A stretch of 64,000 bases of DNA from contig JABTUZ010000002.1 of the NCBI GenBank assembly GCA_015075105.1, positions 716,001-780,000 on the forward strand. Direction: 5' to 3'. The DNA comes from Leptospiraceae bacterium (GTDB lineage: Bacteria; Spirochaetota; Leptospiria; Leptospirales; Leptospiraceae). The position numbers were made by a program, and so were the translations under genes. Below, one piece after another: positions 54,089 to 63,530 of this stretch. Under the pieces are notes generated by a model. That model did not search any database, had not been told where the DNA came from, and was given only the letters and a program-made list of their open reading frames with translations. Every line of letters starts with the position of its first letter. Position 1 is the stretch's first letter.

Positions 54089-55141
54089 GTGAGAGTATTT
54101 CAACACGTCGATGAATTGAATCCTGCGGATGGAATAGGGAATGATGTTCGCGGTATTCACAATTTACTAACTTCTATTGGAGTGCAGTCTTTTATTGTAT
54201 GTCAAAAAAACAATTCTGAATTAAAAAAAAATGTTTTGGTTACTACAGAAAATTTTGATTATCAAAAAAAGGATTTGCATATTTTGCATTACGGAGGTGA
54301 AGGATACCCTCTAAATTATTTTCTCGATATAAAAGGATGGAAATCGCTTCGGTTTCATAATATAACTCCATCGTATTTTTTTTCAAACTTAGATGTTTAC
54401 GAATCTTTACAAACAAGTGAGTTAAAATCCATATTCGAACTTAGCTCAATGAAAAATAAAATTGAATTCACTCTGTGTGATTCCAAATGCAATAAAATTT
54501 TTTTAGAAACGTTGAGATTTTCCAATTTAAGAGTTGTCCCTATTTTAAAGAATTACGACCAAGCAGCTTCCACAAAAGAAAGTTTAGGTTTTACGATAGG
54601 ATTTACAGGGAGGTTTGCTCCAAATAAAAAAATTGAAGACTTATTTTTATTATTGTATTTTTTAAAAAAAATCAATCCAAGCTATTCATTAAAATTAATA
54701 GGCAAGACTATCTCAGCATTTTCTGATTATAATTTCTATTTAAAGCATCTTGCTACAGAATTTCAGTTAGAGGATAGTATTTTTTATTCTGAAAATTTAA
54801 GTGATGAGAGAATGAATTCAGAGTTTTCTAAGTTTGATTTTTATATTTCCATGAGCGAGCACGAAGGTTTTGGAATTCCTTTGTTGGAAGCATTTTCTTT
54901 GGGTATTCCTGTAATTGCTTTTGATACAAAGTTAAGCGCAGTTGCCGAAACAATGAATGGAGGAGGGATTTTATTTCAAAAAAAAAGTTTTGCATTAATA
55001 GCAGAATTTATTGAATTGATTCGCACTCAAAATGACTTACGAGATAAAATTATTACTTCACAAAATCAGGCATTAAAATATTACAATAATTTTCCGTATG
55101 AAAAATATTTCAGAGAAATTGTAAAGAATTATGAGAATTAA
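54089..55141 (+). CDS. GT4-family glycosyltransferase 1 of 3
   Basis: 350 residues, GTG start 3 bp after the previous gene. The N-terminal HVDELNPADGIGNDVRGIHN carries the acceptor-side glycine loop. GFTGRFAPNKKIEDLFLLL starts the GT-B donor domain, and MSEHEGFGIPLLEAFSLGIPVIA is the EX7E nucleotide-sugar motif. It is a retaining enzyme adding a sugar to a cytoplasmic lipid-linked glycan. It overlaps the next gene by 11 bp and resembles it closely, which suggests gene duplication. Confidence 0.88.
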   Translation: MRVFQHVDELNPADGIGNDVRGIHNLLTSIGVQSFIVCQKNNSELKKNVLVTTENFDYQKKDLHILHYGGEGYPLNYFLDIKGWKSLRFHNITPSYFFSNLDVYESLQTSELKSIFELSSMKNKIEFTLCDSKCNKIFLETLRFSNLRVVPILKNYDQAASTKESLGFTIGFTGRFAPNKKIEDLFLLLYFLKKINPSYSLKLIGKTISAFSDYNFYLKHLATEFQLEDSIFYSENLSDERMNSEFSKFDFYISMSEHEGFGIPLLEAFSLGIPVIAFDTKLSAVAETMNGGGILFQKKSFALIAEFIELIRTQNDLRDKIITSQNQALKYYNNFPYEKYFREIVKNYEN

Positions 55142-56192
55142 AAATATTCACCAATTTTCTGCGGGATTCAACCCCGGCGATGCGATCAGTAACGAAATGC
55201 TTGCAATTCAAAAATATTTTTCTACGCTTGGAATCGGAGGAAATTTATATTCTGAAAATATCGGCAAAGATAAGAAATTTTGTAAAAAGTTTAAAACTTA
55301 TTCTGAAAAGAAAAGTGACCTCATCATCTATCATCACTCCATTCATTCTAATGTGTTGGACTTTGTTTTGAAAGCCAATGCGCCAAAAATTTTGATCTAT
55401 CACAACGTGACTCCTTATCAATTTTTTCAATCGTACGATTTGAAGCTTACTCATTATTTGAAAAAAGGAAGAGAGGAGTTATCTGAGATTCGAGAAAAAT
55501 TTTTGATTCATTTCAGTGATTCAAAATACAATTGTGATGAATTGTCTTCTTTGGGATTTGAGAATGTGATAGAACTTCCGATTGTGATTGATTTTTCAAA
55601 ATTTTCTGCCAAAGTAGTATCAAAAAAAACATCAGAAAAGAAAAAAATAATTTTTGTAGGAAGGCTTGCTCCAAATAAAAAGCAAGATGATCTTATTCGA
55701 TTTGCAAAAATTTATAAGGACTCATTCAATCGGGATTTTCAATTATGGATTCTCGGAAATTCATCCCATGAGTTGAAAAGCTATAAAGAGGAGCTTGAAC
55801 TTATGATTAGATTTTATGACCTAAAGGAAAACGTATTTTTATCTAATTTTATTTCTGATGAAAAACTTATCGAGCATTACTCTACTGCAGATTTATTTCT
55901 TTCTTTGAGCGAGCACGAAGGATTTTGTGTTCCGTTAATCGAGTCAATGTTTTTTTCTGTTCCGATTTTGGCATATTCATCCTCAGCAGTTCCTGATACG
56001 TTAGGCGATAGTGGAATTCTTTTTAACAAGAAAGATTTTCTAAAGGTTTCTGTCTTAGCAGATAGATTGTTGTTTGATAGAAAATTAAAAGAACAAGTCA
56101 TCGAAAAAGAAAGAGAAAGGTTAAAGTATTTTCAGATGATTCGTCCTGAAAAAATATTGCAAGAAGAGATAAGAAAATATTTTGAACTCTAA
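55131..56192 (+). CDS. GT4-family glycosyltransferase 2 of 3
   Basis: 353 residues. FSAGFNPGDAISNEMLAIQ matches the paralogue upstream at the same place; FVGRLAPNKKQDDLIRFAK and LSEHEGFCVPLIESMFFSVPIL (EX7E) mark the GT-B donor half. Probably a duplicated sister of the preceding enzyme with a different donor or linkage. It overlaps both neighbours by 11 bp. Confidence 0.88.
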   Translation: MRIKNIHQFSAGFNPGDAISNEMLAIQKYFSTLGIGGNLYSENIGKDKKFCKKFKTYSEKKSDLIIYHHSIHSNVLDFVLKANAPKILIYHNVTPYQFFQSYDLKLTHYLKKGREELSEIREKFLIHFSDSKYNCDELSSLGFENVIELPIVIDFSKFSAKVVSKKTSEKKKIIFVGRLAPNKKQDDLIRFAKIYKDSFNRDFQLWILGNSSHELKSYKEELELMIRFYDLKENVFLSNFISDEKLIEHYSTADLFLSLSEHEGFCVPLIESMFFSVPILAYSSSAVPDTLGDSGILFNKKDFLKVSVLADRLLFDRKLKEQVIEKERERLKYFQMIRPEKILQEEIRKYFEL

Positions 56193-57372
56193 AAAAAAAA
56201 TAGCTATTGTTTCTACAAGATTTTCTGACCGTATAGCTGGAGGAGCTGAGAGACATGCCTTGAAGTTTGCTCTTCTAATGAGCGAAAAGTATGAAGTTAC
56301 AGTGTTGACAACAACCGCTTTGGATTATAAAACTTGGAAAAATGAAATTGAAAGTGGCGAATCATTTATTCAAGATATAAAAATTATCCGATTTCGTGTG
56401 GATAAATCCCGAAATATTAAAAAATTCAATCGTCTATTGGATAAGATTCATCAAAAAAAAATTTCTTGGAATTCAAAAACAACTGATCTATGGTTGCAAA
56501 AGCAAGGACCTTTTTCTGAAAAATTGGTACAGTTTATCGACAAAAATCAGAATCAATTTGATTTATTTTTTTTTGTTTCTTATTTATATTATCCAACTGT
56601 TAAAGGCATTCAAAAAATAAAAAATAAATCTATTTGTTTACCTACATTGCACGATGAGATTCCGGCTTACTTCCCTATTTATAAAGAATCATTCACAAAC
56701 GAAATTGTGTATTCGTTTAATACCATAGAAGAGCTTTTATTATTCAAAAGAATTTTTGGATTTCAACCGGATAGATTTTCAGTGATTGGTGTCAATGTAG
56801 ATAAAGATATCCAATGCAACCCTGAAGAATTTTACCTATTGGAAAACAGTATTTTGGATTCTGATGTTAAAGACTATGCAGTGTACATAGGTAGATTTGA
56901 TGCGGGTAAGGGAATTTATGAATTAGTAGAGTTTTTTAGAGAATGGAAAAATAATTCTGCTATTGATATGAAACTTATTTTTATAGGAGATGATTCTTTT
57001 CGAGACAGAGATATAATTTCCGTAGGGTATGTCTCTGAGAATGAAAAATCTTGTTTATTACAGAAAGCGAAATTTCTGATCAACCCATCTTCTTTGGAAA
57101 GTTTTTCGATTGTTCTCATGGAGGCATGGATAAATAAAACCCCCGTAGTGGTTAATGCGAAATCAGAAGTTATGGTGGGTCATTGCATTCGGAGTAATGG
57201 TGGGTTGTACTACAGCGATAAGGAAAGTTTTTGTAAAATTTTAGACTATCTAACAGAAAATGAATCTATCCGAAAAAAATTAGGAGAGAATGGGGAAAAA
57301 TACGTTTTAAAGAATTATTCAACCGAGACAGTAAAAGAAAAACTTTTTTGTCTAATTGACAGTTGCATCTAA
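56182..57372 (+). CDS. GT4-family glycosyltransferase 3 of 3
   Basis: 396 residues, probable TTG start inside the previous gene. IAGGAERHALKFALLM is the usual GT4 N-terminal glycine loop; AVYIGRFDAGKGIYELVEFF and NPSSLESFSIVLMEAWINKTPVVV give the donor-binding half with the EX7E motif. It is less like the two preceding enzymes. Its 3' end overlaps the convergent membrane protein by 21 bp. Confidence 0.87.
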   Translation: MNSKKKIAIVSTRFSDRIAGGAERHALKFALLMSEKYEVTVLTTTALDYKTWKNEIESGESFIQDIKIIRFRVDKSRNIKKFNRLLDKIHQKKISWNSKTTDLWLQKQGPFSEKLVQFIDKNQNQFDLFFFVSYLYYPTVKGIQKIKNKSICLPTLHDEIPAYFPIYKESFTNEIVYSFNTIEELLLFKRIFGFQPDRFSVIGVNVDKDIQCNPEEFYLLENSILDSDVKDYAVYIGRFDAGKGIYELVEFFREWKNNSAIDMKLIFIGDDSFRDRDIISVGYVSENEKSCLLQKAKFLINPSSLESFSIVLMEAWINKTPVVVNAKSEVMVGHCIRSNGGLYYSDKESFCKILDYLTENESIRKKLGENGEKYVLKNYSTETVKEKLFCLIDSCI

Positions 57373-59181
57373 CTTTTGTAAGTTATAACGGACAAGACAA
57401 TAATCTTCATCAAAAGATTTTTCAATTATCGTTATTGTATATTTTTTATCGGAAATTTTTCGGAAATTTTTCATTTCTTCTTTTTCAGTGCAATCATTTC
57501 CGATAGAATCTACTTCCTGAAATTTATCTATCTTATTAATATTTTTTGGATTGGTGATAATATTTTTTTTATTTTTATATCCTTCTAAATTAAAAATAAA
57601 CTCAACATCTGCGCGATTGACATGAAGAGGATTGATGTTATTTATTAAAATTGTATCTTGTTTGGGAAGACTTTTTGATTGTAGGAAATTTCGTACTTTA
57701 ATCGGTAGGTTATATGCCTGCCTGTCTTTTCCGGAAAAACAAAGATTGGCAGAACTTACAAAACTATTTACTAAATTTGTAGAGTATAAAGCATAAGAAA
57801 ATGCGATTATCAGAAAAATTATTTGTATATATTTTGGTAAATTTTTTGAAATTTCAGAAAAAAACAATAAAGCACACAATACAAAAGCAGGAATGATATG
57901 GTAGATGTGTCTTGCCTGATGATTCGATGTCAAAAATGTCAAGAAAAGTATAGGTGTTAAAATAAAAAATGAAAGAACGAAGCTGGATCGAAATTCAGAA
58001 TGCTTTTTGTAATAATAGTATCCTACAAGAAATGATAAAATTGTACATAGAAAAATAACCCACCCAATGAAGGGAATTTGAAATACGTTAGTGGAAATCT
58101 CTCTGAAAAAAAGTGTGTAATACGAAAAATCTTTTGCAATAGTTTGCCCAATAACAACGCCTTCAGTTTGTTGATGAGCAATGGTGCTCCCTGAGCTGGA
58201 GAATCTATCGGGGTGGATCATCACCCATAAAAGTATTGGAAGCAAAATCCACTGAAAAAGAAAAACAATCTTTTCAAAGCTATCTTTTAAAAGGGTCTTT
58301 TTGTTTTTAAAAATATATAAAATACAATCTAAAGATAAGAATATAAATATAAAAAATTTCAAATAGTTTTTTGTCTTGCCCGGAAAAGACATGATCGGAA
58401 GAAGATAGAGTGCAAGGAATACCATTGCAATAATTATTCTGTACATATTTCTGAAAGACGAAAATATATAGATAAAGTATTTTTTCACAAATAGGAAGAA
58501 ATTTTTCGGATTCAATAAAAATTGAAACGTGATTACGGATAAAGCCAACATATACCCATAAGGGTATTTTGTATGAAACAATAAAAGGGTAGAAAAAAGT
58601 ACCAACCATTTACTTTTCTTGTGATTTTCTTTATAATACAGAGTGATCGAATATATCGCAAACATGAAAAATACAGCACCCTGTATCTCAAGCATCCCCG
58701 TAAAAGAATATATTAATATAGGGTAAGACTGAAAAATTAATACTAAAACTAAAAAAAACAAAATTATAAAAAACCAATTCTTTAGCTTCCCTGAGATTTC
58801 TTTGTAAAGATAGTACCCGGAAAAAAAGAGAAGAATTATTAAGAAGGCAAATGTAATCTGAATATCTGCAATTTGATCTATTCCATACAGAAAAAATACA
58901 GGAATTTGAATCAAGTTTCTTAGTACAGGCCAAGTTGGAGAGTCTAATATCTGAAATAGAAAGTGAAAAAATCTAAAATTCCTTAGATTATCCATCATTT
59001 GTAAGGTTTGTATAAATCGTAGAGAAGGATCCCAAGTCAAAAAATCTTTATTTGGGCATGACCGGAAAAAATTCTCTTGTAGTAATACAAGCACATTACC
59101 AAGATAGAAAAAAATAATACTTAAGAAAATGAGAATGAAAACAAAAGAAAAAATTTGGTATTTATTTGATTTTATCTCCAC
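57352..59181 (-). CDS. Polytopic membrane protein, GT-C glycosyltransferase-like
   Basis: 609 residues with a GTG start and about 11-13 membrane helices, then a ~130-residue C-terminal domain outside the membrane. WDPSLRFIQTLQMMDNLRNF in the first loop supplies an acidic residue where GT-C enzymes (ArnT, dolichyl-mannosyltransferase types) bind polyprenyl-phosphate sugars. HQARHIYHIIPAFVLCALLFF resembles a later conserved part. It would move a sugar from a lipid carrier on the periplasmic face. Assignment is by topology and context. Confidence 0.65.
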   Translation of the reverse strand: MEIKSNKYQIFSFVFILIFLSIIFFYLGNVLVLLQENFFRSCPNKDFLTWDPSLRFIQTLQMMDNLRNFRFFHFLFQILDSPTWPVLRNLIQIPVFFLYGIDQIADIQITFAFLIILLFFSGYYLYKEISGKLKNWFFIILFFLVLVLIFQSYPILIYSFTGMLEIQGAVFFMFAIYSITLYYKENHKKSKWLVLFSTLLLFHTKYPYGYMLALSVITFQFLLNPKNFFLFVKKYFIYIFSSFRNMYRIIIAMVFLALYLLPIMSFPGKTKNYLKFFIFIFLSLDCILYIFKNKKTLLKDSFEKIVFLFQWILLPILLWVMIHPDRFSSSGSTIAHQQTEGVVIGQTIAKDFSYYTLFFREISTNVFQIPFIGWVIFLCTILSFLVGYYYYKKHSEFRSSFVLSFFILTPILFLTFLTSNHQARHIYHIIPAFVLCALLFFSEISKNLPKYIQIIFLIIAFSYALYSTNLVNSFVSSANLCFSGKDRQAYNLPIKVRNFLQSKSLPKQDTILINNINPLHVNRADVEFIFNLEGYKNKKNIITNPKNINKIDKFQEVDSIGNDCTEKEEMKNFRKISDKKYTITIIEKSFDEDYCLVRYNLQKLDATVN

Positions 59182-59210
59182 TGATTTTCAGTATAGTTCT
59201 ATATCCAGTT

Positions 59211-61265
59211 ATGTCAAATCCAAAAGTTCTAAAACCTGAATCCGAGCTTAGTATTTTTGCTCCTGAAATTTCAGCGAGAAGAGTTGCGATTCTTCTTAGT
59301 CTGTTTAGCAAGCAAAAAGAAGATTTTTTAATTGGAAATCCGATTAAGCATATCGTATCTGATGAAATATTCAAAAGAATTCTCGGCGATTCTAATTTTT
59401 GGATTTCTATAGATATAGAATTCCAAATCATAAATTATTTATCAACACTTAGCGATATTTCCAATATTCTTTTTCATTCAGGCAGAGAATCTTTCTTAGC
59501 CGGTGCTTACGATTTGTTACCCAACGATGATACCCAAATTTCTTTTCTTGAAATGATTGTAAAAATTCCTATCTTAGCAGGAAAATTTTCAAGAGTATTT
59601 TGGTTGAATCCAAAAATTCATTCTGAGAATTCGTGTACCTACGAATTTGATTATTTAGGAGGGAATAAAGAAAGATGGTATGATATTCTTTATATGAAAG
59701 GAATTTTAGAAGGTGCAGCAATTTTGTTTCAGGTAAGCAATTGCTCCATCGAACTCCTCGAAACAAGATTGAGCGGAATTTTAATAGATCATTCTGAGCT
59801 TGGAAAGAATATCAAGTTTGGTGCTAATAAAAATTACATGAAAATTTCTTGGAAGGAGTCCCCCACCAAGGTCGGGAAGACAAACCTCGACAAAGAGTTA
59901 AAGTTGATTCAACCAAAAACATTTTTTATTTCCACTATTGATGAAGCCGAAAAAGAAAAATTTTCATTTGTAGATTTGTCCACAGTTCTTGAAAAATCCA
60001 GACAGCTAATGATAGACAATAGAGAATTAGAAACTATTGTTGAAGTGTTAAACAATCTAAAAATCGAATTAGAAACAAAACAAAAATCATTTACGAAAGA
60101 TTTAAGAATGGCGAGAAATATTCAGAGAGGAATTATTCCTCAGAGAATTCCTGATTGGAAAGGCCTTCAATTTTGGGTGAAATTTTTCCCGCTCCAAGAA
60201 GTTAGTGGAGATTACTATGACTATTTTAATTTTGGATCTAATAAAATCGGACTACTTGTTTCGGATGTATCAGGGCATGGAGTGCCTGCGGCTTTTATTA
60301 CTGCTATTTCTAAATTATTATTTTCTCAACACAAATTAGACAGCCCTTCAGAAATTTTTTCAATTGTCAATCGTGAGTTGTTAGAGCTTGTCAAGCAGCA
60401 AGGTTACCTAACGTCCTTTTATGCTTTAATCAATTCCGATTACGAGGTATTGTATTCAATTGCAGGTCATCCGAGACCAATTCTGGCAAAATATAAAACC
60501 AAGGAAGTAATCCTTCTTGAAGGAGAGGGAACGTATTTAGGAATGTTTCCGGACGCAAGAGAATTTTATAAAGACTATAAAATCAAATTAGAACCTGGAG
60601 ATAAACTCTATATATACACGGATGGAATTATCGAAGGCCAAAATGTAGATGGAGAAAGATTTGAAATAGAAAGACTCATCTCTTCAATTCAAGACAGTAT
60701 TGAAATGGGAGTGAAAGAATCAACCGAATATATAATTTCTAAGTTCAATCATTTTTGCCGTGGCACAGATCCGAGTGATGACCAGACTCTACTCGCAATC
60801 GGAGTCAGTCCACATTTAGACGAATATAAGTTGTATGTTCAGACGGCAGAAAAATTTTATCGCAATAAGAATTATTCTGAAGCTTGCAAAAATCTGATTA
60901 AGGCTAACGAAATTTTACCAAGAGACCTTTGGACATTATTCTCTCTCGGTAAATATTTTGCCAAAAATAAAGAATACGAAAACGCAATCCGATTCTTGGA
61001 CGAATACAATAATTTAAAAACGTATAACGCAGACGCATTTTTAATTCAGGGGTATTGTTATTATAAATTAGGAAACTATGAAAAAGCGGAAGAATCTTTA
61101 CAGTCATCCATTTCCCTAAGAGCCGAAAATATTCCTGCAATGTATAACCTTTCAAAAACACAAGTCAAGTTGTCCAAGATAAATGAAGCAAAAAATACTC
61201 TTCAAAAAATTCTTGTAATTAAAGAAGATTTTGAGCCAGCTATTAATTTATTAAAAAAAATATAA
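59211..61265 (+). CDS. SpoIIE-type phosphatase with C-terminal TPR repeats
   Basis: 684 residues from ATG 59211; the frame is open to 59166 but would overlap the divergent gene. An N-terminal domain of about 300 residues has no recognised family. A short coiled coil leads to the SpoIIE domain (MARNIQRGIIPQRIPDWKGL, VSGDYYDYF, VSDVSGHGVPAAF, IYTDGIIEGQ, SDDQTLLAIG; metal Asp residues present). At least three TPR units complete the protein (LIQGYCYYKLGNYEKAEESL). It is cytoplasmic. TPRs may dock the substrate anti-sigma antagonist. Confidence 0.9.
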   Translation: MSNPKVLKPESELSIFAPEISARRVAILLSLFSKQKEDFLIGNPIKHIVSDEIFKRILGDSNFWISIDIEFQIINYLSTLSDISNILFHSGRESFLAGAYDLLPNDDTQISFLEMIVKIPILAGKFSRVFWLNPKIHSENSCTYEFDYLGGNKERWYDILYMKGILEGAAILFQVSNCSIELLETRLSGILIDHSELGKNIKFGANKNYMKISWKESPTKVGKTNLDKELKLIQPKTFFISTIDEAEKEKFSFVDLSTVLEKSRQLMIDNRELETIVEVLNNLKIELETKQKSFTKDLRMARNIQRGIIPQRIPDWKGLQFWVKFFPLQEVSGDYYDYFNFGSNKIGLLVSDVSGHGVPAAFITAISKLLFSQHKLDSPSEIFSIVNRELLELVKQQGYLTSFYALINSDYEVLYSIAGHPRPILAKYKTKEVILLEGEGTYLGMFPDAREFYKDYKIKLEPGDKLYIYTDGIIEGQNVDGERFEIERLISSIQDSIEMGVKESTEYIISKFNHFCRGTDPSDDQTLLAIGVSPHLDEYKLYVQTAEKFYRNKNYSEACKNLIKANEILPRDLWTLFSLGKYFAKNKEYENAIRFLDEYNNLKTYNADAFLIQGYCYYKLGNYEKAEESLQSSISLRAENIPAMYNLSKTQVKLSKINEAKNTLQKILVIKEDFEPAINLLKKI

Positions 61266-61285
61266 AATCTATTAAAGAAGAATTT

Positions 61286-62296
61286 ATGGAAAGAATATTA
61301 AAAAATATTTTAGTCACCGGTGGAGCTGGTTTTATTGGAGCTAATTTTTTGCACTATCTCGCAAAAATTGGATTTAAGGGAAGGGTTGTGAATTTAGACT
61401 CGTTGACTTATGCAGGAGATTTAGATAATATCAAGGGCATTGAAAATAAAATTAACTATAGATTTGTGAAAGGTGATATAAGAGATAGTAATTTATTGCA
61501 AACAATTTTTGAAGAAGAAAAATTTGATACAGTTGTTCACTTCGCTGCAGAAAGCCATGTGGACAATTCTATAAAAGGTCCAAAAATTTTTTTAGAAACA
61601 AACGTAATCGGAACTTATGAATTACTTGCAACGGCTAAAAATTTTTGGGAAAAGAATCAAAACATTTCATCTGGTGTTTTGTTTCATCATATTTCAACAG
61701 ATGAAGTTTATGGCTCTCTCGGTGAAACCGGGTATTTTACAGAAGACACTCCTTACGATCCATCCTCACCTTATTCAGCTTCTAAAGCTTCATCAGACCA
61801 TTTTGTTATGGCATACCACAGAACGTATAATTTACCAGTTACAATTTCTAATTGCTCGAACAATTATGGGCCTTTTCAAAATAAAGAAAAGCTAATTCCT
61901 CTAATGATTACAAATGCTATTTCTGGAAATAAGCTACCGGTTTATGGAGATGGAAAAAATATTCGTGATTGGTTGTATGTCGAAGATCATTGTGATGCGA
62001 TTTGGGCAATTTTACAAAAAGGAGAAACGGGCAGGACTTATAATATTGGTGGGAACAACGAGTGGAAAAATATTGACATTGTGAAATATATTTGCAAGGT
62101 ATTGGGAAATCTTACAGAAAATCCTGTTCAATATTATGAAAATTTAATTTCTTATGTAAATGATCGCCCCGGGCACGATAGGCGTTATGCGATAGATTCA
62201 TCAAGAATTCAAAAAGAAATAAACTGGTTTCCAAAAGAAACTTTTGAAACCGGAATTGAAAAAACTGTTCGATTTTATTTAAAAAATATAAATTGA
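61286..62296 (+). CDS. rfbB: dTDP-glucose 4,6-dehydratase
   Basis: 336 residues, the family length. ILVTGGAGFIGANFLHYL binds NAD, HFAAESHVDNSI and STDEVYGSLGE hold catalytic residues, PYSASKASSDHFV has the YxxxK pair, and NCSNNYGPFQNKEKLIPLMI is diagnostic of RfbB. It makes dTDP-4-keto-6-deoxyglucose for rhamnose-type sugars. No rfbA, rfbC or rfbD is in the window, so the rest of the pathway is elsewhere. Confidence 0.94.
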   Translation: MERILKNILVTGGAGFIGANFLHYLAKIGFKGRVVNLDSLTYAGDLDNIKGIENKINYRFVKGDIRDSNLLQTIFEEEKFDTVVHFAAESHVDNSIKGPKIFLETNVIGTYELLATAKNFWEKNQNISSGVLFHHISTDEVYGSLGETGYFTEDTPYDPSSPYSASKASSDHFVMAYHRTYNLPVTISNCSNNYGPFQNKEKLIPLMITNAISGNKLPVYGDGKNIRDWLYVEDHCDAIWAILQKGETGRTYNIGGNNEWKNIDIVKYICKVLGNLTENPVQYYENLISYVNDRPGHDRRYAIDSSRIQKEINWFPKETFETGIEKTVRFYLKNIN

Positions 62297-62333
62297 CAAT
62301 ATTTCCTAATAGAATAATTTAATTGTGATATCT

Positions 62334-62362
62334 TTGACATTCAATTGCCAAGGGTATTTATT
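62334..62362 (+). promoter_or_regulatory. Candidate sigma70-type promoter of the Cys-rich protein gene
   Basis: TTGACA at 62334-62339 is a perfect -35 box. Seventeen bases later TTTATT (62357-62362) is a fair -10 box, with TATTTA as an overlapping alternative. It lies 22 bp before the ATG, which is preceded by AGAGGAT. Confidence 0.4.
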
Positions 62363-62384
62363 TTTATTGAAAAGAGGATAACGA

Positions 62385-62669
62385 ATGAAAAAATTTTTTG
62401 CTATAGTATTCACTCTAACATTATTTGTAACTGTTAGTTCTCAAGTTTATGCAGATGGTTGCTATATCTGTGCATCAGGTTCCAGCTGCCAACAATGCAA
62501 ATACAAAGGCTCCGATACTTTTGACCAAAGAAAAAAGTGTGAAGCAGCTGGCTGTAAAGTTACAGGTACTGCATCTTGTTCAACCGCAGCTAATGTAAAA
62601 GTTTGCTCTGCAAAACTTGATAAGTTAAAAATTGATGAGATGTTAGCTCAAGGCGAAATAAAAAAGTAA
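62385..62669 (+). CDS. Small secreted cysteine-rich protein
   Basis: 94 residues. The signal peptide ends at VSSQVYADG (Ala-Asp cleavage type). The mature ~70 residues hold eight Cys: DGCYICASGSSCQQC, KKCEAAGCK, ASCS and VCSAK, so a disulfide-knotted periplasmic or secreted protein is likely; similar small proteins are common and uncharacterised in Leptospira. It has its own promoter-like site and terminator, so it is probably monocistronic. Confidence 0.78.
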   Translation: MKKFFAIVFTLTLFVTVSSQVYADGCYICASGSSCQQCKYKGSDTFDQRKKCEAAGCKVTGTASCSTAANVKVCSAKLDKLKIDEMLAQGEIKK

Positions 62670-62686
62670 AATTTTTCTCAATTCAA

Positions 62687-62713
62687 TTACCACATTCAAA
62701 AAGAATGTGGTAA
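62687..62713 (+). terminator. Perfect 11-bp stem-loop after the Cys-rich protein gene
   Basis: TTACCACATTC and GAATGTGGTAA pair fully around an AAAAA loop, 17 bp after the stop. The T-tract is weak (TCACACTT), so termination may be partial or the hairpin may protect the mRNA end. Confidence 0.65.
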
Positions 62714-62773
62714 TCACACTTAAATTCATCTTTCTATACAATCGCATGTCTTTCCCTTCAACCTTTAAACTTC

Positions 62774-63435
62774 AATTCAGAGGACTGAGAACGGTAGTAG
62801 AGTAGTTAGAATTCTTTTTTAAATTGGTTTATCTTTTAATTTAAGGTTTTGATCTTTCGCTTTTAGTGCAGTTTTTGCACTTTTCGTGCAAAAATGTGGG
62901 ATCTCCACTCTTTTCAGTAAAGTGCATGTTTTATACCAATTGTTCACCTTTTATGCAAAAATGTGGGAACTCCAATTCAGAGGACTGATAACGGAAGTCT
63001 GAGGTCGGAAATAGTGGAGGTAGAATCTTTGCATATAGGTTTATCTTTTAGGATGAGGTTTTGAGCTTTAGTAGAGTTTTTGAAATTTCGCTTTTAGTTC
63101 AGTTTTTGCACTTTTTGTGCTAAAATGTGGGATCTCCACTCTTTTCAGTAAAGTGCATGTTTTATACCAATTGTTCACCTTTCACGCAAAAATGTGGGAA
63201 CTCCAATTCGGAGAACAGGAGACTGAAACCTGAGGGCTGAAATAGAGGAGCTATGATTTTTTTAATTTGGTTTATCTTGTAGATAGAGATTTTGAGCTTT
63301 AGTATAGTTTTTAGTATTTCGCTTTTAGTTCAGATTTTGCTCTTTTCGTGCAAAAATGTGGGATCTCCATCGTTTTCGGGGATTAAAAAAAATTACGCAT
63401 TTAATACAGATTTGGGACTTTTTCTGTAAAAACTA
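62774..63435 (+). repeat. 231-bp repeat array, three units, upstream of the right DUF1564 gene
   Basis: Units start with AATTC(A/G)GAGGAC-like sequence at 62774, 62974 and 63205, spaced 200 and 231 bp. Each contains GTGGGATCTCC and, in complete units, GTGGGAACTCC, the CAATTGTTCACC block and the AGTGCA/TGCACT dyad. The last unit ends in the leader (GATTTGGGACTTTTTCTGTAAA) that also precedes the phasin and left DUF1564 genes. The 860-bp gap 62670-63530 holds this array and no protein gene. Confidence 0.88.
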
Positions 63436-63530
63436 AAAAAATTTTCCTAAAATTGCAAAAATTTTATTTCTATCGTGATATTTTTTACCTTATAAAGGAG
63501 AGTAGAAAATTTTACTTTAAGGAGAAATTT

